Part shown: in pieces, positions 16,571 to 25,387 of the stretch | Layout: every line of letters starts with the position of its first letter | Numbering within the stretch: position 1 is the stretch's first letter | Source of the DNA: DASSUW01 sp963740605 | GTDB taxonomy: Bacteria > Actinomycetota > Thermoleophilia > Solirubrobacterales > Solirubrobacteraceae | Reading direction: 5' to 3' | Length of the DNA stretch: 64,000 nucleotides | NCBI GenBank assembly: GCA_963740605.1 | Contig: CAVUFC010000010.1 | Coordinates: 510,894 to 574,893 of the forward strand | Position numbers and translations under genes: made by a program | Notes under the pieces: generated by a model | Told to the model about the DNA's origin: nothing | Database searches by the model: none | What the model saw: only the letters and a program-made list of their open reading frames with translations

Positions 16571-17872
16571 TCAGGCGGCGAGCGGGAGCGCCTCGTAGCG
16601 CGGCACCGCGCCGAGGCGGCCGACCGCCGGCCAGTCGCTCAGCAGCGCGTCGGAGCGCTCGGCGAGCGCGGCGTCGACGGCGGCCGAACCGGGGCCGGGA
16701 AGCAGCAGCACGTCGCCGAGCTGGGCATCGTCGATGCCGGCAGCGACGATCGTCTCCTGCGCCAGCGCGAGCAGCGCGTCCGCCTCGAGGCCGGGGCCCC
16801 AGAGGATCAGGCTCGCGTCGTCCTGCGGGCCGAAGTGCTGGACATAGGTGCGCAGCAGTTCTGGCCGTTCGCGCAGCTCGTCGGCGAGCGCGGTGACCGT
16901 GAAGCCGCGGGTCTCGTCGATCGCCGCGGGCGGCCCGCCCGCGACCAGCCGCTCGACGGTGCGCGAGATGTGCTGCACGTCGACCGGCTCGCCGACGAAG
17001 CGGCGCTTGTAGTGGAGGATCGGCTCCTCGCTGCGGGCGGCAGCGTGCAGCACCTCGTCGACCGGGCCGCAGCTCATGTCGAACGGATAGCGCATGTAGT
17101 CGCGGTAGCGGTCGTAGTTGCGGCGCTCGACGGCTGTCTCGCCGGGGAGGCCGAACGCGAGCTGCGACGGGCGCTCCTCCTCGCTGATGGTCATGCTCAG
17201 CACGGTCGGGATGCCGCGGGCGATCGCCAGCATCGGGTACGTGCCGTCACCGGCGACGACGACGTCGGCGGCGTCCATCTCGTCGAAGGCCATGCGGAAG
17301 TCGCCCTGCACGTAGTCGACGTCGTCGGCGTGCCACAGGCCGTTCTGCTCGAGCGTGCCGATGTGGCGGACCGTGAGCTGCCAGGGGCCTTCGAGCAGGC
17401 GGGCGTAGGTCTCGGCACTGGCCGCGCGCGCGTCGTCGGGGAGCGTGCCCCAGCCGGACGGGTGCGTCGGGGCGAAGACGACGTGGCGGATCTCGTCGGT
17501 GGCGCGGAACGGCGCCGGCTCGCACAGCGACCAGCCGACGACGGCGGTAGGCATCGGGTACTCGAGGCGGCGCAGCACCTCGGCGTGCCCGGGCGCGCTC
17601 ACCAGGTTGCCGTCGACGCGCTCATACGGCTCGTACAGGCCGTCGTAGCCGGTCGCGATGTTGGCCCCGTGCGGGTACAGCAGGACCTTCGCGCCCATGT
17701 CCTTGTAGCGGTCGATGAGCTCGCGGTAGCCGAGGATCGGCACGTCGGTGTCGATCAGCAACACGTCGGGGACCGCGTCGCGGCCGACCAGGCGGTGGCC
17801 GGCGCGCTGCAGCGCACTCGCGATCGGGAGCGACTTGCCGAGGTGGTCCTTGACGGCGATCTTGAGGGACAT
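16571..17872 (-). CDS. GT-B-like protein (CDP-glycerol transferase/glycosyltransferase-like)
   Basis: 433 aa, with a GGGGGAG ribosome site just before the ATG. I do not recognise a named family. It has a GT-B outline: an N-terminal half with LLYPHGANI (like the HG loop of CDP-glycerol glycerophosphotransferases), a linker, VVFAPTHPSGWG, then a donor-site-like ADVVVAGDGTYPMLAIARGIPTV. The last 100 residues are an extra alpha/beta region. No membrane segment. It lies 33 bases downstream of PseB on the same strand, so it is probably in one operon with it and may transfer the finished sugar. Function inferred only from fold cues. Confidence 0.6.
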   Translation of the reverse strand: MSLKIAVKDHLGKSLPIASALQRAGHRLVGRDAVPDVLLIDTDVPILGYRELIDRYKDMGAKVLLYPHGANIATGYDGLYEPYERVDGNLVSAPGHAEVLRRLEYPMPTAVVGWSLCEPAPFRATDEIRHVVFAPTHPSGWGTLPDDARAASAETYARLLEGPWQLTVRHIGTLEQNGLWHADDVDYVQGDFRMAFDEMDAADVVVAGDGTYPMLAIARGIPTVLSMTISEEERPSQLAFGLPGETAVERRNYDRYRDYMRYPFDMSCGPVDEVLHAAARSEEPILHYKRRFVGEPVDVQHISRTVERLVAGGPPAAIDETRGFTVTALADELRERPELLRTYVQHFGPQDDASLILWGPGLEADALLALAQETIVAAGIDDAQLGDVLLLPGPGSAAVDAALAERSDALLSDWPAVGRLGAVPRYEALPLAA

Positions 17873-17905
17873 CTCCCCCGGTGATCGGCGACACGTGGTG
17901 GTGCT

Positions 17906-18916
17906 TTAGGCCTCCCAGCCGGGCGCGGGCGCGCCGTTCTGCGCCGGGATGGTGCTCGCCATCGCCAGCAGCTCCTCGGCCTCCAGCCAGGTCTCGTTGC
18001 CGTCGGAGGAGAAGTGGAACCCGGCCGGGAGCCGCGTGCCGCCGTCGCGCGACGGATCGCCGCCGTTGAGCGCCTGCGGCACGATCACGAAGCGGTCGCC
18101 GAGGTCGTAGGCGTGGCGGGCCTCGTCCTCGGTGAGCAGGACCTCGTGCAGCTTCTCGCCCAGGCGGATGCCGACGACACGTTGCTCGGCCTCCGGCGCG
18201 AGCGCCGCAGCGACGTCGACCACGCGCATGCTCGGGCTCTTGGGCACGAAGACCTCGCCGCCCTGGACGATCCCCATGCAGCTGAGCACGAAGTCGACCG
18301 CCTGGTCGAGCGTGATCCAGAAGCGCGTCATCCGCTCGTCGGTGACGTCGACGACGCCGGTGGCGGCCTGCTCGCGGAACATCGGCACGACGCTCCCGCG
18401 GCTCCCGACCACATTGCCGTAGCGCACGCAGGCAAACCGCGCGGGCCCGCCGCCTGCGTAGGCCATCGCCTGTGCGAACAGCTTCTCGGCGCACAGCTTG
18501 GTCGCGCCGTAGAGGTTGACCGGGTTCACGGCCTTGTCGGTGCTCAGCGCCAGGGTCAGCGGCACGTCGTTGTCGATCGCCGCCGAGATCACGTTCTGGG
18601 CGCCGATCACGTTCGTCTGCACGGCCTCGAACGGGTTGTACTCGCACGCGGGCACCTGCTTGAGCGCCGCCGCGTGGACGATCACGTCGACGCCGCGGGT
18701 GGCGAGGCGCATGCGGTCCCGGTCGCGGACGTCCCCGAGGAGCAGCCGGACGCGGTCGTCGTTGAGCCCGCGCTCGAGCTGGGACTGCTTGAGCTCGTCG
18801 CGGCTGAACACGCGCACGGCCTCGACGTCGAAGCGGTCGAGCACGGTGCGCGTGAACGCGGACCCGAAGGAGCCCGTCGCGCCGGTGATGAGCAGGGTCT
18901 TGCCGTCGAGGTTCAT
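17906..18916 (-). CDS. pseB: PseB-type UDP-GlcNAc 4,6-dehydratase (inverting)
   Basis: 336 aa. Soluble extended SDR: LLITGATGSFGSAF at 8-21, HAAALKQVPACEYNPFE at 81-97, Asp127-Lys128 in LSTDKAVNPVNLYGATK with Tyr136 and Lys140. This Asp-Lys-Tyr set and the ending near GEKLHEVL match FlaA1/PseB, which dehydrates and C5-epimerises UDP-GlcNAc in the first step to pseudaminic acid. The ATG at 18916 starts the conserved core; the long upstream open frame is spurious. It lacks the membrane segments of the CapD/PglF paralogue at 26389. Confidence 0.92.
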   Translation of the reverse strand: MNLDGKTLLITGATGSFGSAFTRTVLDRFDVEAVRVFSRDELKQSQLERGLNDDRVRLLLGDVRDRDRMRLATRGVDVIVHAAALKQVPACEYNPFEAVQTNVIGAQNVISAAIDNDVPLTLALSTDKAVNPVNLYGATKLCAEKLFAQAMAYAGGGPARFACVRYGNVVGSRGSVVPMFREQAATGVVDVTDERMTRFWITLDQAVDFVLSCMGIVQGGEVFVPKSPSMRVVDVAAALAPEAEQRVVGIRLGEKLHEVLLTEDEARHAYDLGDRFVIVPQALNGGDPSRDGGTRLPAGFHFSSDGNETWLEAEELLAMASTIPAQNGAPAPGWEA

Positions 18917-18985
18917 GAGCCGCCGAGCGCCGATCGCGGGGGCCGCCGCGATGCGCAGGCGGAGTGTAGTTGGCATCTTGGGCGG

Positions 18986-19840
18986 ATGAACGCGGTGCGC
19001 GGCCTGGAGCTCTCGCCGTTCGGCCTCGGCACGGCGGCGCTGGTGCTCCCCTACGGCGCGCCGGATGCCGAGCGCGAGCCGCCCGACCGGGCATCGGCGG
19101 CGCGGGTGATCGAGGCGGCGCTCGCGGCCGGCGTCGCGCTGATCGACACCGCACCGGCCTATGACGGCGCCGAGGCCCTGGTCGGTGACGTCGCCGCCGG
19201 CGCGCCCTGCGTCATCGCCACCAAGCTCGCGCCGGGCGACGTACGCGCGTCCGTCGAAGCGAGCCTCGCCGCGTTGCGGCGCGATCGCATCGACCTGCTG
19301 CAGATCCACAACGCGACCCCGGCACTGCTGGCCGGGGAAGTCGTCGACGCCATCGAGGAGCTGCGCGAAGAGGGCCTCGTGCACGCGCTCGGGGCGACCG
19401 TCTACGGCGAGGCGGCGGCGCTGGCGGTGATCGCCGAGCCGCGGCTCGACGCCGTGCAGATCGCCTACAACGCGCTCGACCGGCGGGCGGAGCGGGCCGT
19501 GCTGCCCGCGGCGGCGGCAGCGGGAACGACCGTGATCGGGCGCTCGGCGCTGCTGCGGGGCGTGCTCAGCGCGGCCGGTCGCTCTCTGCGCGGCGTGTTC
19601 CACGAGCTCGCCGCGGCGGCCGACGATCTGCGGGGTGCGGCTGGGGTCGAATGGGATGAGCTCGCCGGCACCGCCGTCGCGTTTGCCGCCGCACAACCCG
19701 GTATCGCTTCGATCCTGCTCGGTCCGCGCGACGCCGCCGAGCTGCAGCAGCTCCTCGCGGGCGGGCCGCTCCCGCCCGCCGGCTGGCGAGCCAACGTGCC
19801 GGAGGGGCTGCTCGATCCGAGCCGGTGGCCTACGCTGTGA
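18986..19840 (+). CDS. Aldo/keto reductase
   Basis: 284 aa. (beta/alpha)8 barrel AKR: GLGTAAL near residue 12, IDTAPAYDGAEALVG with the catalytic Asp-Tyr pair, ATKLAPGDV carrying the Lys, and DLLQIHNATP with the His. NADPH-dependent carbonyl reduction. Members of this AKR subgroup occur in sugar and flagellin-modification clusters; this one is divergent from PseB and may belong to the same pathway. It is followed after 5 bases by a small coiled-coil gene. Confidence 0.86.
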   Translation: MNAVRGLELSPFGLGTAALVLPYGAPDAEREPPDRASAARVIEAALAAGVALIDTAPAYDGAEALVGDVAAGAPCVIATKLAPGDVRASVEASLAALRRDRIDLLQIHNATPALLAGEVVDAIEELREEGLVHALGATVYGEAAALAVIAEPRLDAVQIAYNALDRRAERAVLPAAAAAGTTVIGRSALLRGVLSAAGRSLRGVFHELAAAADDLRGAAGVEWDELAGTAVAFAAAQPGIASILLGPRDAAELQQLLAGGPLPPAGWRANVPEGLLDPSRWPTL

Positions 19841-19845
19841 CGGTC

Positions 19846-20031
19846 ATGCCCGACCCCAAGACCGAGGAGCTCCAGGTCGAGCAGGTCCAGCGCGAGCTCG
19901 CCGAGCGCGAGCAGGCGAAGGATTCGAGCGAGGCCGCCGAGGAGCACACGCACGAGCGCCGGGCCGACCGCGCGGCGTACCTCAAGAAGAAGCTCGACGA
20001 ACGGGCCAAGTCCGAAGAGGAGCTGGAGTGA
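19846..20031 (+). CDS. Small charged coiled-coil protein A
   Basis: 61 aa, ATG chosen at 19846 because an upstream in-frame ATG lies inside the reductase gene. Almost entirely charged helix: Glu/Lys/Arg-rich heptads such as LQVEQVQRELAEREQAK and AAYLKKKLDERAK. No known domain recognised. Coupled to the next small gene by a GTGA overlap at 20028. Likely soluble and perhaps paired with its neighbour. Confidence 0.65.
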   Translation: MPDPKTEELQVEQVQRELAEREQAKDSSEAAEEHTHERRADRAAYLKKKLDERAKSEEELE

Positions 20032-20177
20032 GCGAGGAACCTGAGCGCGAGGTAGAGGAGATGGAAGAGCGCTCCGAGAAGCTCGAGGACGACATCGACG
20101 AGGTCCGCAAGGACTGGGAGCGCAAGAAGGCCGATCCGGGCATCCCGGGCGCCCTGAAGGACGACTCCGACGACTAA
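20028..20177 (+). CDS. Small acidic coiled-coil protein B
   Basis: 49 aa, GTG start overlapping the stop of the preceding small gene. Very acidic helix (EVEEMEERSEKLEDDIDEV) with a basic patch (RKDWERKK) and an acidic tail. Too short for a family call. Overlap coupling and complementary charge with its partner suggest the two proteins may work together. The end overlaps the convergent DUF6325 gene by 4 bases. Confidence 0.6.
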   Translation: MSEEPEREVEEMEERSEKLEDDIDEVRKDWERKKADPGIPGALKDDSDD

Positions 20178-20596
20178 GAGTCGGTGAGCCCGGCGGCTGC
20201 GAGGTCGGCCGGGTGGACCCAGGCGTCGGCGACCGGGGCACCGCCCGCCTCGGCGACGGCATGGCTCAGGCTGATCGCCCAGCGGTGCTCGACGAGCGCG
20301 ATCGCGGCAGCGGAGTCGTTCGGGATCGCCTCGTCGAGGGACCACCGCTCCTCCTCCGGCGCGTCGCCCGCTGCATCGAGGCCGAGCAGCGCCTCGACGA
20401 CGGCGCCGGCATCGGCGTCGAGGTCGGAATGGCCGAAGCGCTCGACGACACCGTCGGCGCCCTTGTGGACGACCAGCAGGTCAAGCACGCGAACCACGTC
20501 GCTCGCGCGCAGGCGCTCGAGCTCCGCGAGCACCGTGCCGCTGAAGTCGGGCGCGTCGAAGCCGAGGACCAGCAGCTGGACGGGCCCCAGCGCCAT
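20174..20596 (-). CDS. DUF6325-like protein
   Basis: 140 aa. Opens MALGPVQLLVLGFDAPDFSG, as in the DUF6325 (formerly DUF1269-like) family of small actinobacterial membrane-associated proteins of unknown function. It has an acidic central region and an alternating hydrophobic C-terminus (SAAAIALVEHRWAISLSHAV). Translationally coupled to the SHOCT gene upstream (start and stop share base 20596), a pairing I recall as common in actinobacteria. Confidence 0.75.
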   Translation of the reverse strand: MALGPVQLLVLGFDAPDFSGTVLAELERLRASDVVRVLDLLVVHKGADGVVERFGHSDLDADAGAVVEALLGLDAAGDAPEEERWSLDEAIPNDSAAAIALVEHRWAISLSHAVAEAGGAPVADAWVHPADLAAAGLTDS

Positions 20597-20823
20597 CAGC
20601 GGTCCAGCAGCTTGCGCTTGGCGATCGAGAACTCCTCGGCCGACAGCGTCCCGCCGTCGTGGAGTGCCTTCAGCTCCTTGATCTCGGCGACGAGGTCGAG
20701 CGCAGGCGGCGGCGCCGCCGCGCGTTGAGCGGCGAGCCTGTCCCGCTCTACCTCGTCCAGTCCGGCTTGGAATCCGACGCCGCCGAGCATCATCGGCGCG
20801 CGCCTCAGGGGACTCAGCACCAT
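20596..20823 (-). CDS. SHOCT-domain small protein
   Basis: 75 aa. The C-terminal 30 residues (EIKELKALHDGGTLSAEEF, then KRKLL) form a SHOCT domain, a short helical hairpin thought to mediate oligomerisation. The N-terminus is basic then low-complexity. Start ATG at 20823 has a TATGAT box 6 bases upstream and no Shine-Dalgarno, so the transcript is probably leaderless. First gene of a two-gene unit with the DUF6325 protein. Confidence 0.78.
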   Translation of the reverse strand: MVLSPLRRAPMMLGGVGFQAGLDEVERDRLAAQRAAAPPPALDLVAEIKELKALHDGGTLSAEEFSIAKRKLLDR

Positions 20824-20829
20824 GGCGCG

Positions 20830-20835
20830 ATCATA
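20830..20835 (-). promoter_or_regulatory. -10 box of the SHOCT/DUF6325 unit
   Basis: TATGAT on the minus strand, 6 bases before the ATG at 20823. A good -10 match in a short, relatively A/T-rich patch. Confidence 0.55.
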
Positions 20836-20855
20836 AGTCCCGCGCCGAGCGGCGA

Positions 20856-21880
<1,025 letters not shown>

Positions 21881-21884
<4 letters not shown>

Positions 21885-22609
21885 CGGCCCCGATCCTGCC
21901 AGACGACCACGACGGCGAGCGCCGCGCGGTACGCCGCCCACACCCGCAGCGAGCTCTCCCGCACGCGCAGCGTGGCGGCCGTGGAGAGCGCTGCCGTGGC
22001 GGCCGCGATCGCCAGCGTGCGCACCGTCTCGCCGTCCGGCCCCCGCGCCACGAGCCGTGCGCCCTTCAACGTCGTCGCGCCCAGGAGCACCGGCAGCGCC
22101 ACCTCGCGCGAGAGCTCGGCGGCATCAACCCGGGTGAAGCCGCGCAGCCGCGCGGCGGCGCGGGTGGCGCCGCTCCGGGAGACGCCCGGGATCAGCGCGA
22201 GCGCCTGTGCGCCGCCGAGCCAGCCGCCGTCCGAGACCCGTAGGTCGACGGCGACGCGCCGCTGCGCAGTCCGGTCGGCCAGCACCATCGCCGCCGCGCC
22301 CGCGAGCAGCCCGGCCGCGATCGAGCGCGGCGTCCCGAGCCGCTCCTCGATCGGCCGCTCGAAGGCCAGGCCGGCGAGCGCCGGCGGCGCCGTCGCGGCG
22401 ACCAGCAACGAGATCCGCAGCCGCCGCCGATGCCGTAGCGCGAGCGCCAGCGCCGTCCCCGCATGCAGTGCCACCTCCATCTCCTTGCGCTCCGCCCCGG
22501 CCACTCCCCAGCGGTCGAGCAACAGCCCGACATGGGCGGAGGAGGAGATCGGCAGCAGCTCGACCGGACCCTGAAGCAGCCCGAGCGCGATCGCCTCAGC
22601 TCGGCGCAT
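21881..22609 (-). CDS. uppP: Undecaprenyl-diphosphatase (BacA/UppP)
   Basis: 242 aa integral membrane protein. Both catalytic motifs are present: QGPVELLPISSSAH at residues 14-27 (the E-x-LPISSSAH motif) and IPGVSRSG near 140. It recycles undecaprenyl diphosphate to the monophosphate carrier for wall and polysaccharide synthesis. Slightly shorter than E. coli UppP (273 aa). It overlaps both neighbours (DedA upstream, PurM downstream), so all three are probably cotranscribed. Confidence 0.92.
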
Positions 22610-23267
22610 CGGCGGCGGACGCACTGGACGCGCGTCGCCGGCGCACGACCAGCCAGATGATCCCGAGCACGATCGCCCCCGCCACCGCATAGTCGACGTA
22701 GTGGAGGTTGTTCTTCCACTTCTCCCAGTTGTCGCCGGCCTGCTTGCCGATGAAGGTGAGCATGAAGACCCACGGGACGCAGCCGAACGTGGTGAACGCC
22801 GTGAAGCGCCAGAACGGCATCTTCGCGACGCCCGCCGGGAGCGAGATGAACGTGCGGATGATCGGAAGCATCCGCGAGAAGAAGACGGTCGCGTCGCCGT
22901 AGCGCTGGAACCAGTTGTCGGCCCAGGACAGGTGCGAGGGCTTGATGTGCAGCTTGCGGCCGTGCTTCTCGAGGACGTCGATGCGGCCGAAGTAGCCGAC
23001 CGCGTAGGCGATCCACGAGCCGACCACGTTCCCGGCCACGCCGACCGCGGTGGCGGCGAACAGCGAGTACTCGCCGTCGGACACGTTGAAGCCGGCGAAC
23101 AGCATCGTCGCCTCCGACGGGATCGGAATGCACGCGCTCTCGAGGAGCATGAGCACGAAGACGCCCACCAGGCCCAGCTTGTCGATCACGTCGACGGCGA
23201 ACTGGACGAGCGGGTCCGTGATGGAGGCGATCAGGACCGGCAAGAGTGGGATGAGGGTAGTGGGCAC
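22596..23267 (-). CDS. DedA-family membrane protein
   Basis: 223 aa, GTG start. SNARE-associated/DedA domain: ESACIPIPSEATMLFAG, the FFSRMLPIIRTFISLPAG signature and a C-terminal membrane helix followed by a basic RRRR end. DedA proteins act in envelope homeostasis, and some recycle undecaprenyl phosphate across the membrane. That makes the operon link with UppP (14-base overlap) functionally sensible. Upstream it is separated from the protease gene by two terminators. Confidence 0.93.
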   Translation of the reverse strand: MPTTLIPLLPVLIASITDPLVQFAVDVIDKLGLVGVFVLMLLESACIPIPSEATMLFAGFNVSDGEYSLFAATAVGVAGNVVGSWIAYAVGYFGRIDVLEKHGRKLHIKPSHLSWADNWFQRYGDATVFFSRMLPIIRTFISLPAGVAKMPFWRFTAFTTFGCVPWVFMLTFIGKQAGDNWEKWKNNLHYVDYAVAGAIVLGIIWLVVRRRRASSASAADAPS

Positions 23268-23291
23268 CGCCCAAGAGGGCGAAGCCCGGTT

Positions 23292-23346
23292 ACGGGGGCC
23301 ACGGATGGCCCCCGTCCGAGTCAGGGCGCCGGCCGGATGCCGGCGC
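23292..23346 (-). terminator. Double hairpin terminator after the protease gene
   Basis: Two perfect stems in a row: 10 bp (23292-23301 with 23306-23315, loop CGGA) and 8 bp (23326-23333 with 23339-23346). They follow the stop of the minus-strand protease gene and precede the DedA gene, so they insulate the DedA-UppP-PurM unit. Confidence 0.85.
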
Positions 23347-23351
23347 AGGCA

Positions 23352-24164
23352 CTACAGAAGCGGGCCCGTGAAGGGCTCGGTGCCCTGGGCGAGCGTGAGA
23401 TCCGGCCCGCCGTGCGACTTCATGTACGCGATCTCGCGCGAGATGTCGCCGACGCCGTTGCCGCCCGGAAGCGGCGCGACCTGCAGCGTGCTGAGCACGC
23501 CGAAGGCACGCCCCTGCGCGTCCATGAACGCGCTGCCCGAGTCACCCGGGATGCCGGGCGTCACGGTGTAGACGGTGTGGTTCCAGCCACCGGAGTCCTG
23601 GCCGAGGCTCAGGCCCTGCTTCGGCGACAGCCGGGTAATGCCCTGACGGAGCGACGAGTTGCCGTACGAGAGGACCTTGTCGCCCTGCGCGACCGTGTCG
23701 GTGACGCCGGTCGGCCCGCCCCAGAACGGGATGCTCGGGTTGACCTTGCCGTAGTCGGCGGCGTTCAGCTTGACGATCGCGAGGTCGTTGTACTGGCACG
23801 TGTCGGCGTCGGCCTCTCCGTTGCCCTGCATCGTGGCCCACGACGAGTAGACCATCGTGCCGGGCTGGCTCGCACCGTCGACCTCGACCGCGGTGCCGAC
23901 CGGCAGCGTGCCGGCGTCACAGCCGTTGGTGGCCGTGTTGCCGTCGGTTCCGGCGCAGTGCGCCGCCTGGCCGATGTAGACGTTGTTCGAGGCGTCGTAG
24001 AAGACGAAGTTCGACGTGCACTGGCCACCGTTGGTGATGGTCTGCACGCCGGGATGCACCGGTGCCATGGCGGCGGGCGCCCAGGCCGGCGCTGCCGAGG
24101 CCGTCCCTGCAGCGGCCAGGCTCGCGCACGCGACAACGGCACAAACGGTGATGAGTCTGCGCAT
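23352..24164 (-). CDS. Secreted trypsin-like serine protease
   Basis: 270 aa with a signal peptide (basic MRR, hydrophobic 5-20, cleavage near ASAAP at about 25). Chymotrypsin-fold triad: His69 in IGQAAHC, Asp127 in YNDLAIVKL and Ser209 in PGIPGDSGSAF. Four other cysteines (49, 70, 82, 123) could form disulfides. Preceded by a strong GGGAGG site (complement 24171-24176), in contrast with the many leaderless genes. Monocistronic, with terminators on its 3' side. Role outside the cell unknown. Confidence 0.9.
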   Translation of the reverse strand: MRRLITVCAVVACASLAAAGTASAAPAWAPAAMAPVHPGVQTITNGGQCTSNFVFYDASNNVYIGQAAHCAGTDGNTATNGCDAGTLPVGTAVEVDGASQPGTMVYSSWATMQGNGEADADTCQYNDLAIVKLNAADYGKVNPSIPFWGGPTGVTDTVAQGDKVLSYGNSSLRQGITRLSPKQGLSLGQDSGGWNHTVYTVTPGIPGDSGSAFMDAQGRAFGVLSTLQVAPLPGGNGVGDISREIAYMKSHGGPDLTLAQGTEPFTGPLL

Positions 24165-24295
24165 TCGCTACCTCCCGGGGAGCAAATTGCTCTGCGGCGT
24201 ACTCACACTCGCAAGCTCGCGTGAGCGCCTTGATCACTTATGAGGCCTAACGCAGATCTCCGCCGAAACTTGCGCTGGCTAACGTACCCCGGCGC

Positions 24296-25387
24296 ATGTC
24301 AATACCCCTTTTCGACACTCATACGCCCGTTGCGCCGTTGATTGGAGCGATCGAGGCGAAGCTTCACGAAGTCATCGCAGGCAGCCGGTTCATCCTCGGC
24401 CCCGAGGTCTCCGCGTTCGAGGACGAGTTCGCCGCCTATGTGGGGTCGCCGCACGCGATCGGCGTCGCCAACGGCACGGACGCGATCACGCTCGCGCTGC
24501 GCGCCATGGGCGTCGGTCCCGGCGACGAGGTCGTGGTGCCGTCGTTCACGTTCTACGCGTCGGCAGAGGCGATTCCGTCGACCGGCGCTCGTCCGGTGTT
24601 CTGCGACGTCGACCCCGAGACGTTCTGCGTGACGGCCGAGACGGTCAAGGCGGCGATCACGCCGCGCACGAAGGCGGTGATCGTCGTGCACCTGTTCGGC
24701 AACGTCGCGCCGGTCGCCGAGATCGAGGCGCTGGGCGTGCCGGTGCTCGAGGACGCGGCGCAGGCCGCCGGGTCGCGCGGCCCCGATGGTCGCCCCGGCG
24801 CCCTCGGCACTGCCGCGACGTTCTCGTTCTTCCCGTCGAAGAACCTCGGCGCGTTCGGCGACGGCGGGGCCATCACCACCCGCGACACCGAGGTGGCCGA
24901 GCGTGCGCAGATGCTGCGCTTCCACGGCTCGCGGGACAAGGCGACGTTCGAGCTGATCGGCAACAACTCGCGGCTCGACGAGCTGCAGGCCGCGATCCTG
25001 CGGATCCAGCTGCCGCATCTGGAGGGGTGGGCGGACGGCCGCCGCCGCGCCGCCGCTCACTACGAGGCGGCGGGGCTCGGCGACCTGGTGGGCCTGCCGC
25101 GGGCGCTCGGCGAGCCGGCCTGGCATCTCTACGTGGTGCGCCACGAGCGCGCGGACGAGCTCGCGGCGGCGCTCAAGGCCTCCGGGATCGGCCAGAAGGC
25201 CTACTACCGCGTGCCGACGCACGAGCAGCCGGCGATGCGCGAGTTCGCGCCGGACCGCGACCTCCCCGGCACCGCCGAGGCGGCGCGCACGCACCTCGCG
25301 ATCCCCATGAGCCCGGTGCTGTCGCGCGAGCAGGCCGACGAGGTCGCGGCTGCGGTGCGCGATGCGGGTCTGGGTCGACCTCACTAA
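24296..25387 (+). CDS. DegT/DnrJ/EryC1/StrS sugar aminotransferase
   Basis: 363 aa. PLP-dependent aminotransferase for nucleotide keto sugars: ILGPEVSAFEDEFA near 33-46, GVANGTDAI, EDAAQAAGS, and the PLP lysine in FSFFPSKNLGAFGDGG. It resembles WbpE/DesV-type C3 aminotransferases more than PseC. Opens a second polysaccharide region; overlaps the DUF354 gene by 26 bases. Lies in a relatively A/T-rich upstream stretch with a TAACGT box 10 bases before the ATG. Confidence 0.9.
   Translation: MSIPLFDTHTPVAPLIGAIEAKLHEVIAGSRFILGPEVSAFEDEFAAYVGSPHAIGVANGTDAITLALRAMGVGPGDEVVVPSFTFYASAEAIPSTGARPVFCDVDPETFCVTAETVKAAITPRTKAVIVVHLFGNVAPVAEIEALGVPVLEDAAQAAGSRGPDGRPGALGTAATFSFFPSKNLGAFGDGGAITTRDTEVAERAQMLRFHGSRDKATFELIGNNSRLDELQAAILRIQLPHLEGWADGRRRAAAHYEAAGLGDLVGLPRALGEPAWHLYVVRHERADELAAALKASGIGQKAYYRVPTHEQPAMREFAPDRDLPGTAEAARTHLAIPMSPVLSREQADEVAAAVRDAGLGRPH

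Noticed and set aside
18014..18985. N-terminal extension of the aldo/keto reductase
   Set aside because: The open frame runs upstream through the PseB gene, but the reductase core starts at the ATG at 18986 and the upstream part is antisense to PseB.
24180..24192. GAGCA-AAT-TGCTC palindrome upstream of the protease gene
   Set aside because: Only 5-bp arms next to the ribosome site; too short to support an operator or riboswitch call.
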